Positions 37,035-46,233 of a stretch of 64,000 nt of DNA are shown piece after piece. This stretch comes from Bifidobacterium minimum. Its GTDB lineage: Bacteria; Actinomycetota; Actinomycetes; Actinomycetales; Bifidobacteriaceae. The stretch covers positions 62,001-126,000 of the forward strand of contig NZ_JGZD01000009.1 in the NCBI RefSeq assembly GCF_000741645.1. The letters are read 5' to 3'. Below the pieces are notes generated by a model that saw only the letters and a list, made by a program, of their open reading frames with translations, did no database searches and was not told the DNA's origin. Each line of letters starts with the position of its first letter. The first letter of the stretch is position 1. The position numbers and the translations under genes are program-made.

Positions 37035-38156
37035 ATGCGCAAGAATGTCCTCGTTCGTTCAATCGCCGTGGTGTCCGGGCTGGCCGTGATGGCCTCGCTC
37101 GCCGCCTGCGGCGACAACACAGCAGCATCGACCTCCACGGATTCGGGGTCGACGAGCTCGACGATCACCGGCGAATACCAGGGAGCGGGCTCGAGCGCCC
37201 AGGAGGCGGCGGTCGAGGCGTGGATCGCCGGATACACCGAGAAGAACCCGGACGTCAAGGTCGCCTATAACCCCACGGGATCCGGTGCCGGGGTGAGCAC
37301 GTTCCTTACGGGTGCGACGGCGTGGGCCGGCTCCGACGCCTCGCTGAGCGCGGATCAGGTCACGCAGTCGTCGTCGGTGTGCGCCTCGGGAACGGCCTTC
37401 GACATTCCCGTCTACATCTCCCCCATCGCCATAGTCTTCAACCTCGATGGCGTGTCGGGCAAGGACAAGCATCTGAAGCTTGACGCCGAGACGATCGCGA
37501 AGATCTTCAACGGCAAGATCACCAAGTGGAACGACTCCGCCATCGCCAGGCAGAACTCGGGTGTCGATCTTCCCAACACCGCCATCACCGTGGTCCACCG
37601 CTCCGACAAGTCCGGCACCACCAAGAACTTCCTGAGCTACGTCAAGGATGCGGGCGGCAGCGCATGGCCGTACGAGGTCGGCGAGAACTGGCCCAATAAC
37701 GTCGGACAGGGTGCCAAGGGCACCGATGGCGTGATCAGCACCGTCGGACAGGCGGACGGGACGATCGGCTACGCCGACGCCTCGAAGGCCGGGGATCTCG
37801 GCACCGTGTCGGTCAAGGTGGGAGACGATTACGTTCCCTATTCGGCCGAGGCTGCGGCCAAGGTCGTGGACGCCTCCCCGATGGACGACACGGCGACCCA
37901 GGACAACCGAGTCGTCGTCAAGCTCGACCACAACACCACCGAGTCCGGCGCCTATCCGCTCGTCCTCGTCTCCTACGACATCGCCTGCCCTGCCTACAAG
38001 GATTCCAAGACCGCGGAATTCGTGAAGTCCTGGCTCACCTACGTCGTGAGTGAGGACGGGCAGCGGACCGCCGCCGACAACGCGGGGTCCGCCCCGATGA
38101 GCGACACGATGCGCGCGAAGGTGACCAAGTCCATCGAGGCCATCAGCGTCAAGTAG
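37035..38156 (+). CDS. pstS: Phosphate ABC transporter substrate-binding lipoprotein
   Basis: PstS captures inorganic phosphate outside the membrane and delivers it to PstCA. The 373-residue protein starts with a lipoprotein signal peptide with the lipobox LAAC and lipidated Cys25, then a Thr/Ser-rich tether. Phosphate-binding motifs include GAGSSAQEAAVEAW, NPTGSGAG and RSDKSGTTKNF. It is the first gene of the pst operon, separated from pstC by a 10-base-pair stem that may raise its level relative to the permease. Confidence 0.95.
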   Translation: MRKNVLVRSIAVVSGLAVMASLAACGDNTAASTSTDSGSTSSTITGEYQGAGSSAQEAAVEAWIAGYTEKNPDVKVAYNPTGSGAGVSTFLTGATAWAGSDASLSADQVTQSSSVCASGTAFDIPVYISPIAIVFNLDGVSGKDKHLKLDAETIAKIFNGKITKWNDSAIARQNSGVDLPNTAITVVHRSDKSGTTKNFLSYVKDAGGSAWPYEVGENWPNNVGQGAKGTDGVISTVGQADGTIGYADASKAGDLGTVSVKVGDDYVPYSAEAAAKVVDASPMDDTATQDNRVVVKLDHNTTESGAYPLVLVSYDIACPAYKDSKTAEFVKSWLTYVVSEDGQRTAADNAGSAPMSDTMRAKVTKSIEAISVK

Positions 38157-38166
38157 GACGCGAACC

Positions 38167-38205
38167 GGGGTGGATCGTGGTGTCGTTCCGCACCTGATCC
38201 ACCCC
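38167..38205 (+). terminator. Hairpin between pstS and pstC
   Basis: GGGGTGGATC pairs perfectly with GATCCACCCC over a 19-base loop directly after pstS. It has no T-run. It may protect the pstS 3' end or partly terminate transcription. TAGAAT at 38244-38249 could start extra pstCAB transcripts. Confidence 0.6.
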
Positions 38206-38342
38206 CTCCGTCGTGTCCGGTGGGGTCCCGGGGGAAGGGCCGCTAGAATCGGTGGCAGTGGGATCGTGGCCGTGCCGCGGGATCCGCCACCCTGGGATGG
38301 CGCTCGCGCCGGCGGGCCGATCCGATCGAATAAGGAGAGCTT

Positions 38343-39299
38343 GTGAGTTCGCAAGACACGAAGTCGTCATCCACCACGGATGGCCGGATGGCGGATAGGG
38401 TCTTCCGGGGCGTGGCCTACGCCAGTGGGATCCTCATACTCGTGGTTCTCGCCGCGGTGGCGTTGTTCCTTCTTTTCCGGGCATGGCCCCTGATCGGGGG
38501 GGATCAGAAGGCCAATTCCCAGACGATCGAATCCTTCACGGGGGGTCGGTCGCATAATTTCTGGCAGTACGTCGGTCCTCTGGTCTTCGGCACGGTAGTC
38601 GTCTCGACGCTTGCGCTGGTGATCGCCTTCTTCGTCGCGGTCGGAATCGCGTTGTTCATATCGCACTACGCGCCCCGCCGCATAGCCACGGCCCTGAGCT
38701 ACATCGTCGATCTGCTGGCGGCCATCCCCTCGGTCGTCTACGGACTGTGGGGCGGCATCGTTCTGGTGCCCGCCATCGCGCCGTTCTGGAAATGGGTCGC
38801 CGCATATCTCGGATGGATTCCGCTCTTCCGCGGACCGGCGGCGAATCCTCCCCGGACGGTGGCGACCGTCGCGGTCGTGCTCGCGGTCATGATCCTGCCG
38901 ATCATCACATCCATGTCCCGTGACATCTTCCTCCAGACCCCGCGGTTGCAGGAGGAGGCCGCGCTCGCGTTGGGCGCCACCAAGTGGGAGATGATCAGGC
39001 TCGCCGTCCTGCCGTTCGGACGGTCGGGAATCGTCTCCGCGTCGATGCTGGGGCTGGGCCGTGCGTTGGGGGAGACCATGGCCGTCCTCATGATCCTCTC
39101 TCCGGGGATGCTCTACTCCCTGCGGCTGCTGTGGGCGTCGCAGAACCAGACGATCGCCGCGAATATCGCGGCACAGTACCCTGAGGCCAACAGTCTGGGC
39201 GTTTCCACGCTGATCGGCACCGGTCTCGTCCTGTTCCTCATCACCTTCCTGGTCAACTTCGCGGCCCGGAAGATCACCGAGAAAGTGAGCGCGCAATGA
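38343..39299 (+). CDS. pstC: Phosphate ABC transporter permease PstC
   Basis: PstC forms the membrane channel with PstA. The 318-residue protein has a polar N-terminus of about 18 residues, six predicted membrane segments, and the cytoplasmic EAA-type coupling loop (EEAALALGATKWEMIRLAVLP) that contacts PstB. Translation starts at GTG 38343, preceded by GGAGAG. The last codons overlap the pstA start (ATGA). Confidence 0.93.
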   Translation: MSSQDTKSSSTTDGRMADRVFRGVAYASGILILVVLAAVALFLLFRAWPLIGGDQKANSQTIESFTGGRSHNFWQYVGPLVFGTVVVSTLALVIAFFVAVGIALFISHYAPRRIATALSYIVDLLAAIPSVVYGLWGGIVLVPAIAPFWKWVAAYLGWIPLFRGPAANPPRTVATVAVVLAVMILPIITSMSRDIFLQTPRLQEEAALALGATKWEMIRLAVLPFGRSGIVSASMLGLGRALGETMAVLMILSPGMLYSLRLLWASQNQTIAANIAAQYPEANSLGVSTLIGTGLVLFLITFLVNFAARKITEKVSAQ

Positions 39300-40312
39300 G
39301 TGGCGGCAACACACACTCGAACGGCGCCGCGGCCGCCCAGGAGCCCGCGCAGACGGCGCCGGTTATAGACTTCGCGAGGTTCGCACCCACCCGGTCGCAT
39401 GTGGCGGCGAGAAAACGCCATAGCGTCATCATGGGGTCGTTGATCTCGCTCGCCTTCATCATCGCCCTGATTCCTCTTGCGTCGGTTCTGTGGACGACGA
39501 TCAGCAGGGGGATCGCGCGGCTGAACCTCAACTTCCTGTCGTACAACATGACCGGGGTCGTCGGCGGTCGCCCCACGCCGTCGGGTGGCTATGGAGGAAT
39601 ACTCCACGCCATCATCGGGACGCTGGAGGTGACGCTGGGGGCCATGGTCATCTCGGTGCCGATCGGTCTTATGTGCGCGGTGTTCCTCATCGAGTACGCG
39701 CGGCGCGGAGCCCTTCCCCGGGCGATCTCCCTGATGGTGGACGTGATGAGCGGTATACCGTCCATCGTCGCGGGCCTGTTCGCCTTCTCGATGTTCGCGG
39801 TGCTTTTCGGCCCCGGAACGATCAACGGCTTCGAGGGGTCGGTGGCGTTGGCGCTTCTGATGATTCCCACGGTCGTGAAATCGAGCGAGGAGATGCTCAA
39901 GGTCGTGCCGACGGATCTTCGCGAGGCGTCGTACGCTCTGGGGGTCACCAAGCAGCGGACGATTTCCAAGGTCGTTCTGCGCACAGCGCTTCCCGGGATC
40001 GTCTCGGGGATCATCCTGGCCATCGCCCGCGTGATCGGCGAGACCGCGCCACTGCTGATGACGGCCGGCTTCATCTCATCAACGAACCTCAACCTGTTCT
40101 CCGGTCAGATGACCACCCTTCCGGTGTACGTCTACCAGGAGTACAGCAAGCTGTCGGCCACATGCCCGGCGAACGCCGGTTCCTCGTGCGTCACGTCGAT
40201 TCCCGTGGAACGCGCGTGGGCCGCGGCCCTGGCGCTGATCATCATCGTTCTTCTGCTCAATCTCGTGGGTCGGCTTGTGGCGAAGGTCTTCGCCGTGCCG
40301 ACGCAGCGCTAG
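39296..40312 (+). CDS. pstA: Phosphate ABC transporter permease PstA
   Basis: The second permease subunit of the phosphate importer. The 338-residue protein begins with a polar N-terminus of about 40 residues, then shows six predicted membrane spans, with the coupling-loop motif [21 protein letters not shown] Cys-Cys pair ([15 protein letters not shown]) sits in an extracytoplasmic loop. It overlaps pstC by four bases and is followed after 26 bases by pstB. Confidence 0.93.
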   Translation: MSGGNTHSNGAAAAQEPAQTAPVIDFARFAPTRSHVAARKRHSVIMGSLISLAFIIALIPLASVLWTTISRGIARLNLNFLSYNMTGVVGGRPTPSGGYGGILHAIIGTLEVTLGAMVISVPIGLMCAVFLIEYARRGALPRAISLMVDVMSGIPSIVAGLFAFSMFAVLFGPGTINGFEGSVALALLMIPTVVKSSEEMLKVVPTDLREASYALGVTKQRTISKVVLRTALPGIVSGIILAIARVIGETAPLLMTAGFISSTNLNLFSGQMTTLPVYVYQEYSKLSATCPANAGSSCVTSIPVERAWAAALALIIIVLLLNLVGRLVAKVFAVPTQR

Positions 40313-40338
40313 ACACCATACAATCTGGGAGGCCATCA

Positions 40339-41118
40339 ATGGGACAACGCATAGACGTCCGCAACCTCAACATCTACTACGGTGATTTCCTCGCCGTCGA
40401 GGACGTCAACATCGCCATCGAACCCGATAAGGTCACGGCCTTCATCGGACCGTCCGGCTGCGGCAAGTCCACCGTTCTGCGGACGCTCGATCGGATGCAC
40501 GAGATCATTCCCGGGGCGCATGTCAAAGGGGAGGTGCTTCTCGAGGGGCGGAACCTCTATGCCAAGGACGTCGATCCGGTGGCGGTGCGGCGTGATGTCG
40601 GCATGGTGTTCCAGAGGCCGAACCCGTTCCCGACGATGTCCATCCGCGAGAACGTCCTTGCGGGAATACGCCTGAACAACAGGAAGCTCGCCAAATCCGA
40701 CGCGGATGATCTTGTGGAATGGGCGCTGCGGGGCGCGAATCTGTGGAACGAGGTCAAGGATCGTCTCGACAAGCCGGGAACCGGTCTGTCGGGTGGACAG
40801 CAGCAGAGGCTGTGCATAGCCCGTGCGGTGGCCGTGCATCCTCAGGTCCTGCTGATGGACGAGCCCTGTTCGGCTCTTGACCCCATCTCCACGCTCGCCG
40901 TCGAGGACCTGATTAACGAGCTCAAGAACGACTACACGATCGTCATCGTGACCCATAACATGCAGCAGGCCGCGAGGATCGCCGACTACACGGCCTTCTT
41001 CAACCTCAAGGCCGTGGGGGAGCCGGGGCACCTGACGTATTTCTCCGATACGACCACGATGTTCAACAACCCCCAGAACGAGGAGGCCGAGCGGTACATC
41101 TCGGGACGATTCGGCTGA
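40339..41118 (+). CDS. pstB: Phosphate ABC transporter ATP-binding protein
   Basis: PstB powers phosphate import. The 259-residue ATPase has Walker A (GPSGCGKST), Q-loop ([11 protein letters not shown]), the ABC signature [14 protein letters not shown], Walker B ([11 protein letters not shown]) and the switch His in THNMQQA. GGGAGG precedes ATG 40339. No phoU follows, unlike many pst operons; the next gene is a purine permease. Confidence 0.96.
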   Translation: MGQRIDVRNLNIYYGDFLAVEDVNIAIEPDKVTAFIGPSGCGKSTVLRTLDRMHEIIPGAHVKGEVLLEGRNLYAKDVDPVAVRRDVGMVFQRPNPFPTMSIRENVLAGIRLNNRKLAKSDADDLVEWALRGANLWNEVKDRLDKPGTGLSGGQQQRLCIARAVAVHPQVLLMDEPCSALDPISTLAVEDLINELKNDYTIVIVTHNMQQAARIADYTAFFNLKAVGEPGHLTYFSDTTTMFNNPQNEEAERYISGRFG

Positions 41119-41195
41119 TCGTCGTCCCCCGGTCTCCCATATTCACGAAGCCTCCCGATGCCTACCGATGCGCGGGCGCCGCGGTGGTCGGCGCG

Positions 41196-41248
41196 CGCGT
41201 GCGCATGCCGTTCTTCCCGACATCCGTGGGGAGGGGGATGCGCACGCG
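41196..41248. promoter_or_regulatory. Inverted repeat upstream of the purine permease
   Basis: CGCGTGCGCAT (41196-41206) and ATGCGCACGCG (41238-41248) are perfect inverted copies 31 bases apart. They may be a paired operator or the ends of a pstB-end hairpin. Confidence 0.35.
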
Positions 41249-41254
41249 AAATAT

Positions 41255-41273
41255 GTCATGCCGGCGACATGAC
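41255..41273. promoter_or_regulatory. Small inverted repeat upstream of the purine permease
   Basis: GTCATG-N7-CATGAC lies just after the longer inverted repeat and before a TAGGCT -10-like hexamer. This could be a repressor site. I looked for a purine riboswitch in the 252-base gap and found none. Confidence 0.35.
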
Positions 41274-41370
41274 CTGGTGCTAGGCTCTCCCGTGTCCGGC
41301 CCGGTCGGACGAGTCGCAGCAACCTCGGCGCGATCACTTCGCGCGCAAACCAAGGAAGAAGAGAGAGTAC

Positions 41371-42768
41371 ATGGAGAAGTACTTCCATCTCAAAGAGAAT
41401 GGGACCACGGTGTCCACGGAGATCACCGCCGGTCTGACGACGTTCTTCGCGATGTCGTACATCATCGTCGTCAATCCACAGATCCTCAGCAAGACGGGAA
41501 TGCCCTGGGGCGGGGTGTTCCTGGCGACGATCATCGCGGCGATCATCGGAACGCTGGTGATGGGTCTTTTCGCCAACGTCCCCTACGCGCAGGCCGCGGG
41601 CATGGGCCTGAACGCCTTCTTCACCTACACCGTGTGCTTCGGCCTGGGATTCACCTGGCAGGAGGCGCTGTGCATGGTGTTCCTGTGCGGCCTCATCAAC
41701 ATCCTCATCACCGTCACGAAGATCCGCAAAATGATCATCGAGGCGATCCCCGAGGTGCTGCAGCACGCCATCGGCGGCGGCATCGGTCTGTTCGTCGCCT
41801 ATGTGGGCATGATGAACGTCGGACTCATCACCTTCACCTCCAATGACGCCAAGGCCGCGGGCAAGGGCCTCGCCACGGCGGGAACCCCGGGCCTCGCCAC
41901 GCTCAACACCAAGATTCTGTGGGTGTTCCTCATCGGTCTTTTCCTGGCCATCATCCTCACCGTGCTCAAGGTCAGGGGGGCGCTGCTAATCTCCATCGTC
42001 GTGACGACGCTTATCGGGATCCCCTTCGGCGTGACCACCATGGCGAACTCCGTCTCCATCGGTGACACCTTCGCCCAGCTTCCCCAGACGTTCGGTGCGA
42101 TCTTCACCTCGGCGGGCTTCCCGGCGCTGTTCTCCAACGTGGAGCGCCTTCCGCTCGTCCTCGTGACCATCTTCGCGTTCTCGATGTCCGACACGTTCGA
42201 CACCATCGGCACCTTCATCGGGACCGGTCGCCGCACGGGGATCTTCTCCGACGAGGACGAGAAGGCGCTTGAGAACGGCCACGGGTTCAGCTCCAAAATG
42301 GACAAGGCCCTGTTCGCCGATTCCATCGCCACGTCGATCGGCTCCATCTTCGGCACCTCCAACACCACCACGTACGTCGAGTCGGCGGCGGGCATCGGCG
42401 CTGGCGGACGCACCGGCCTGACCTCCGTCGTCGTCTCCGCGTGCTTCGCGCTGTCCATCTTCCTGTCGCCCGTGATCTCGGCCATCCCCTCCGCGGCGAC
42501 GGCCGGCGTGCTCGTGCTGGTCGGGTGCATGATGGCGGCCAGCCTCAAGGAGATCGCCTGGGATGACATCACCGAGGCGATTCCGGCGTTCTTCGCCGCC
42601 GTGTTCATGTCGTTCTCGTACTCGATCTCCTATGGGATCGCGGGCGGGTTCATCATGTACTGCGTCGTCATGACCTGCAAGAAGAAGGCCAACAAGGTCC
42701 ATCCGGTCGTGTGGGTCGTCGCGGGACTGTTCATCCTCGACTTCATCATGCAGGCGTATCTCGCCTAG
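41371..42768 (+). CDS. Guanine/hypoxanthine permease of the AzgA (NCS2) type
   Basis: Members of this group import hypoxanthine, guanine or adenine with protons. The 465-residue protein has about 12 hydrophobic segments and family motifs: TEITAGLTTFFAMSYIIVVNP at the N-terminus, AAGMGLNAFF, the substrate-site region SDTFDTIGTFIG and the SxxGxSNTTTYVESAAGIG-type loop. GAGAG precedes ATG 41371. It is flanked by an inverted repeat upstream and a perfect 21-base-pair hairpin downstream, so it is a single-gene unit. The exact purine cannot be read from sequence. Confidence 0.85.
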   Translation: MEKYFHLKENGTTVSTEITAGLTTFFAMSYIIVVNPQILSKTGMPWGGVFLATIIAAIIGTLVMGLFANVPYAQAAGMGLNAFFTYTVCFGLGFTWQEALCMVFLCGLINILITVTKIRKMIIEAIPEVLQHAIGGGIGLFVAYVGMMNVGLITFTSNDAKAAGKGLATAGTPGLATLNTKILWVFLIGLFLAIILTVLKVRGALLISIVVTTLIGIPFGVTTMANSVSIGDTFAQLPQTFGAIFTSAGFPALFSNVERLPLVLVTIFAFSMSDTFDTIGTFIGTGRRTGIFSDEDEKALENGHGFSSKMDKALFADSIATSIGSIFGTSNTTTYVESAAGIGAGGRTGLTSVVVSACFALSIFLSPVISAIPSAATAGVLVLVGCMMAASLKEIAWDDITEAIPAFFAAVFMSFSYSISYGIAGGFIMYCVVMTCKKKANKVHPVVWVVAGLFILDFIMQAYLA

Positions 42769-42784
42769 GCTTCCGGTTCGTATC

Positions 42785-42832
42785 GGAATCGACGGAGGCG
42801 GCGGTATTATGACCGCCGCCTCCGTCGATTCC
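42785..42832 (+). terminator. Long perfect hairpin after the purine permease
   Basis: A 21-base-pair perfect stem (first arm 42785-42805, second 42812-42832) with the loop ATTATG follows the permease stop by 16 bases. There is no T-run. It may be a bidirectional or Rho-assisted terminator. Confidence 0.7.
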
Positions 42833-43188
42833 GCTCACGCCGGTGTTCGTCCGTGGTGTCCGTGGTGTTCGTGGATTTCGTGGATGCGCCGGTGTGGTGT
42901 GGATGCGCTGGCGTGCGGGCGGGGTGCCTCATGGAGACACGCCGGCCTCATGCGGACACGCCGGTGCGGCTCGGTGTCGCGTGATGCTATCATTAACTGG
43001 TTGTAACCATAGACCGTTGGTTTGAATCCTAGGATTCGTGAAGCCGGTTATCCGGGCCATCGCAGGTTGAGCATGAGGGTGCGTGACGTCGTCGCGCGTG
43101 ATGTGGCTCTGCCTGCGGGCAGGGCTTTTTTGTTGCCTGCGTCGGGATGATCGCGTTTCGATCAGTGGTCACTCAAGGAAGGAACGCC
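42833..43188 (+). other. Low-complexity gap and L10 leader
   Basis: The gap between the permease hairpin and rplJ has no gene. The first part is G/T-rich with repeated GTGGTG/TTCGTGG motifs. From about 42988 (TATCAT, a possible -10) the sequence looks like the transcribed leader of the rplJ-rplL operon, probably the L10 autoregulatory RNA, ending in the attenuator hairpin at 43106. Confidence 0.45.
43106..43131 (+). terminator. Attenuator-like terminator in the rplJ leader
   Basis: GCTCTGCC pairs with GGCAGGGC (one G-U pair) over a TGCG loop, followed by six T. It sits about 58 bases before the rplJ start, in the right place for attenuation by L10. Confidence 0.75.
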
Positions 43189-43710
43189 ATGAAAAGGCCC
43201 GACAAGGCAGCGGCGATCGCCGAGCTTACGGAACGTTTCCGTAACGCCGACGCGGTCTACCTCACCGAGTACCGCGGGCTTACCGTTCCCCAGATCTCTG
43301 ATCTCCGGGAAAAGCTAGGCCGCGATACTTCCTATTCCGTGGCGAAGAACACTCTGGCGCGCATTGCGGCCAAAGAGGCCGGTATCGAGGGGCTCGACGA
43401 GACCCTCAAAGGCCCCGTGGCCATCGCGTTCGTCAAGGGTGATTTCGTGGAGGCTGCAAAGACTCTGCGCGACTTCGCCAAAACCAACAAAACCCTCATC
43501 GTCAAGGGCGGGTACGCCGATGGTACCGTCTACGACGCCGAAGGCTTCATGAAGCTCGCGGATCTCGAATCCCGCGAGGTTCTGCTCTCCAAGATGGCCG
43601 GCGCGCTCAAGGGCACGATGGCCAAGGCCGCGTTCCTCTTCGTCGCTCTGCCCACCAAGGCCGTGCGCACGATCGACGCTCTGCGCGAAAAGCAGGAAAA
43701 GGCCGCCTGA
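43189..43710 (+). CDS. rplJ: 50S ribosomal protein L10
   Basis: L10 anchors L7/L12 dimers to the ribosomal stalk and often represses its own operon. The 173-residue protein has LTEYRGLTVPQISDLR near 25-40 and YSVAKNTLARIAAKEAG, both typical of L10. ATG 43189 is preceded by AAGGAAGG; the frame is open 14 codons upstream. rplL follows after 109 bases. Confidence 0.95.
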   Translation: MKRPDKAAAIAELTERFRNADAVYLTEYRGLTVPQISDLREKLGRDTSYSVAKNTLARIAAKEAGIEGLDETLKGPVAIAFVKGDFVEAAKTLRDFAKTNKTLIVKGGYADGTVYDAEGFMKLADLESREVLLSKMAGALKGTMAKAAFLFVALPTKAVRTIDALREKQEKAA

Positions 43711-43819
43711 GACGCGTCCGGAGATCATCGGACCGTTCTCGGTAATCATCGGGAAACACCATAAGACATATGGCGAGCGGGTTTAAGGAATCCGCCGCCG
43801 CAACCGAAAGGAAGCCATC

Positions 43820-44200
43820 ATGGCAAAGCTTTCCAAAGAAGAGCTGCTTGACGCGTTCAAGGATATGACCCTCGTCGAGCTCTCCGAGTTCGTCAAGGCG
43901 TTCGAGGACGAGTTCGACGTCGAGGCCGCCGCCCCGGTCGCAGCCGTCGCCGCCGCCGCTCCGGCCGCCGCCGCCGAGGAGGAGGAGAAGACCGAGTTCG
44001 ACGTCATCCTCAGCGCCGTCGGAGACAAGAAGATCCAGGTCATCAAGGCCGTCAAGGCCATCACCTCCCTCGGTCTCGCCGATGCCAAGAAGCTTGTCGA
44101 CGAGGCCCCCAAGCCCGTCCTCGAGAAGGCCAAGAAGGAGGACGCCGAGAAGGCGAAGTCCCAGCTTGAGGAGGCCGGAGCCACCGTCGAGCTCAAGTGA
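43820..44200 (+). CDS. rplL: 50S ribosomal protein L7/L12
   Basis: L7/L12 is the flexible stalk protein that recruits translation GTPases. The 126-residue protein has the N-terminal dimerisation helices ([14 protein letters not shown]), an Ala-rich hinge at about 34-56, and the conserved C-terminal domain ([31 protein letters not shown]). AAAGGAAG precedes ATG 43820. A terminator follows. Confidence 0.97.
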   Translation: MAKLSKEELLDAFKDMTLVELSEFVKAFEDEFDVEAAAPVAAVAAAAPAAAAEEEEKTEFDVILSAVGDKKIQVIKAVKAITSLGLADAKKLVDEAPKPVLEKAKKEDAEKAKSQLEEAGATVELK

Positions 44201-44233
44201 GCGCGGTGACGTCCGACTGACGTCAGGTCGTGT

Positions 44234-44274
44234 CTTCCCCCGTCGTGGAGTGATCCCGGCGGGGGAAGTTGTAT
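44234..44274 (+). terminator. Terminator after rplL
   Basis: CTTCCCCCG pairs perfectly with CGGGGGAAG over a 17-base loop, followed by TTGTAT. Confidence 0.75.
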
Positions 44275-44531
44275 ATGCTGGTTTCTGACGACGTCGGTCT
44301 GGCTGGAGGCGACCTGTCCGCTGGAAACGCCGGAGCGTGACGCCTGCGCCGTGGGCGCGCCACACGATGGAACCCCTACTGCGTGCGGTGAATCGCACTC
44401 GTGCGGAATATGCGAGAAAAACCCGCGGATATGTCCGTGCGCGGATAACAGCGCGATACTGGATAATGAGTGTGGACGGGCGGCGGCGATGTCGTCGGTG
44501 ACGACATGACGTGGGTGAAAGGAGATCGGTA
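44275..44531 (+). other. Upstream region of the FHA gene
   Basis: No gene is visible here. AT-richer hexamers GATACT (44455-44460) and GATAAT (44462-44467) are the best -10 candidates for the FHA operon, about 70 bases before its ATG; no convincing -35 is present. Confidence 0.3.
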
Positions 44532-46226
44532 ATGGCGCAGAGGCGAATCACCAGACAGTGGGTCGTCACGGCCAAGGGGGTCGAATGCGCGCGCGTGGAT
44601 CAGGGCCACTCCGTGGAGATCGGCCGCAGGCCCATTCGACCGATCGCCGATTCCTCCATGACGCGCGTCGAGATCGTCGATCCCGCCAGATCGATGTCGA
44701 AGCGCCACGCCATATTCCGCGTGGACGAGTCGGGAGTCGCGACCGTCCGTGATCTGAACTCCACCAATGGCAGCTATGTGGTGAGGGCCGATGGCGGCCT
44801 GATGCGTCTCCAGCCCGGAATGGACTTCCTGCTCCCCACGTCATCGATGCGGTTGCAATTCGGTGACGTCGCGCTTGACTTCCAGCGCATCGACGTCGAG
44901 ATCGGGCAGCGCGAGACCAGCGATGCCGACGATGTCAAGGATCTGTTCCGCTACGCGCGGCCTGATGCGTCTCCGCAGGGCCATGATCTTGGAGGGCTGT
45001 CGGTGGGGGACATTCTGGATGTCCGGGCAGGTGAGCCCACCATCGTGTTCCACGCCAGACATAGCGCCGCAGCCGAGGGGGTGGCCGCCGCCGGTGCAGC
45101 CGCTGCGGACAAGCCGGAGCGGACCGCCTTGGAGGAGCCGGATGCGCGGATTCCTTCGGAAGCGCAGCGCTCCCACGACGTTGCGTATTGCTCGTTCAAT
45201 GCGAATGCCCCCGTGCAGGACGATCCGGTCGTTCAGCCTGCGCCGGTTGTTCAGTCTGCACCGGTCGTTCAGCCTACGCCGGGCACCCCGGACTCCCGTG
45301 ATGATCGGAAGGATCCGGGCATCGGGCGCTCTCCCAGGGAATCGCTCGATGGCGGCGGATCGCGTTCCGATGGGACGCGTGCTGACGCGCCGTATCGTGA
45401 CGGGAATCTGGAGTTCCCCGTTGCTCCTGATCAGGTCGCTCCTGATCAGGTCGCATCCGATCAGACCGCTTCCGAGTCCGATGCCGCGGGATCGTCTTCA
45501 GGCTCATCCGGACCGGATGGTGTCCCGGCCTTTCTGGTGGATGCGAGCGACGAGCGGGAACGGGGCGCGGCCGCCGAGTCCGACGACGTGGCCGGCAGCG
45601 GGTATGCCGATGCGCGCCATTCCGACGATATGCGAGTGACGCCGGCGACGCAGACGATTCGGCCCCGCGACCTGTTCGCGGACGCGGCGCGGTCGTCGTC
45701 CGTTTCCACGACGGCTGACAAGCCGGACGAGCGGCTCGTTTCGTCCGTCACGTCGTCGTCCGTCACGTCCGCATCCGAGGAAGCCTCGCCTGATGCGGCT
45801 TCGGCGTCACCTGATCGGGAATCGGCATCCATGCCGGTCACATCCATGCCGGTCACATCCATGCCGGTCGCCTCCGAGGCCTCTGACCCGGCGCCATCCG
45901 ATGCGGCGGCGGCCTCCGGGACATTGTCCGGCGTGGCCTTCGAGCCCGGCTCGGTGTTCCAGCGCGTGAGCTCAGGAAGTCTTAACGCTTCCCGGCCCCG
46001 CATCGAGGTCGCGGGTTTCACCTCCGATCAGGCTCGCACCACAGCCGACTACACTGAGCAGTTCGAGATGGCGCGTCATTCCGAGCTTCTCGGATTCCTT
46101 GCCATGAACCCGTCGCTGTACGACGATCTGTATGCATGGCTGGCGTCCCAGGGGGACAAGGACATCGACGCGGCGTTGGCTCGGAACGACGGGTACCGCG
46201 ACTATCTCACGACGATAGGGAAGTGA
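44532..46226 (+). CDS. FHA domain protein with disordered repeat-rich middle
   Basis: FHA domains bind phosphothreonine peptides, so this is probably a phospho-dependent adaptor. The 564-residue protein has an FHA domain at about 20-115 with GRR near 31, SMSKRHAIF (the usual SRxH region) near 55-62 and NSTNGSYV near 76-83. A middle of about 350 residues is Pro/Ser/Asp/Ala-rich, disordered and built partly of tandem repeats. The last 95 residues are structured again (GFTSDQARTTADYTEQF, then ALARNDGYRDYLTTIGK). GAAAGGAGA precedes ATG 44532. The next gene starts 7 bases after its stop, so the two are co-transcribed. Confidence 0.8.
   Translation: MAQRRITRQWVVTAKGVECARVDQGHSVEIGRRPIRPIADSSMTRVEIVDPARSMSKRHAIFRVDESGVATVRDLNSTNGSYVVRADGGLMRLQPGMDFLLPTSSMRLQFGDVALDFQRIDVEIGQRETSDADDVKDLFRYARPDASPQGHDLGGLSVGDILDVRAGEPTIVFHARHSAAAEGVAAAGAAAADKPERTALEEPDARIPSEAQRSHDVAYCSFNANAPVQDDPVVQPAPVVQSAPVVQPTPGTPDSRDDRKDPGIGRSPRESLDGGGSRSDGTRADAPYRDGNLEFPVAPDQVAPDQVASDQTASESDAAGSSSGSSGPDGVPAFLVDASDERERGAAAESDDVAGSGYADARHSDDMRVTPATQTIRPRDLFADAARSSSVSTTADKPDERLVSSVTSSSVTSASEEASPDAASASPDRESASMPVTSMPVTSMPVASEASDPAPSDAAAASGTLSGVAFEPGSVFQRVSSGSLNASRPRIEVAGFTSDQARTTADYTEQFEMARHSELLGFLAMNPSLYDDLYAWLASQGDKDIDAALARNDGYRDYLTTIGK
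45225..45278 (+). repeat. Three 18-base repeats in the FHA gene
   Basis: CCGGTCGTTCAGCCTGCG-type units encode PVVQ[PS][AT] three times in the disordered middle of the protein. Confidence 0.8.
45423..45467 (+). repeat. Three 15-base repeats in the FHA gene
   Basis: GCTCCTGATCAGGTC is repeated, the third copy with changes, encoding A[PS]DQ[VT] units. Confidence 0.8.
45831..45875 (+). repeat. Three 15-base repeats in the FHA gene
   Basis: ATGCCGGTCACATCC occurs twice exactly and once with changes, encoding MPV[TA]S units. Confidence 0.85.
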
Positions 46227-46233
46227 GCCTGAC

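Noticed and set aside
41119..41370. Purine riboswitch before the purine permease
   Set aside because: I looked for the conserved purine-aptamer core and paired loops and did not find them.
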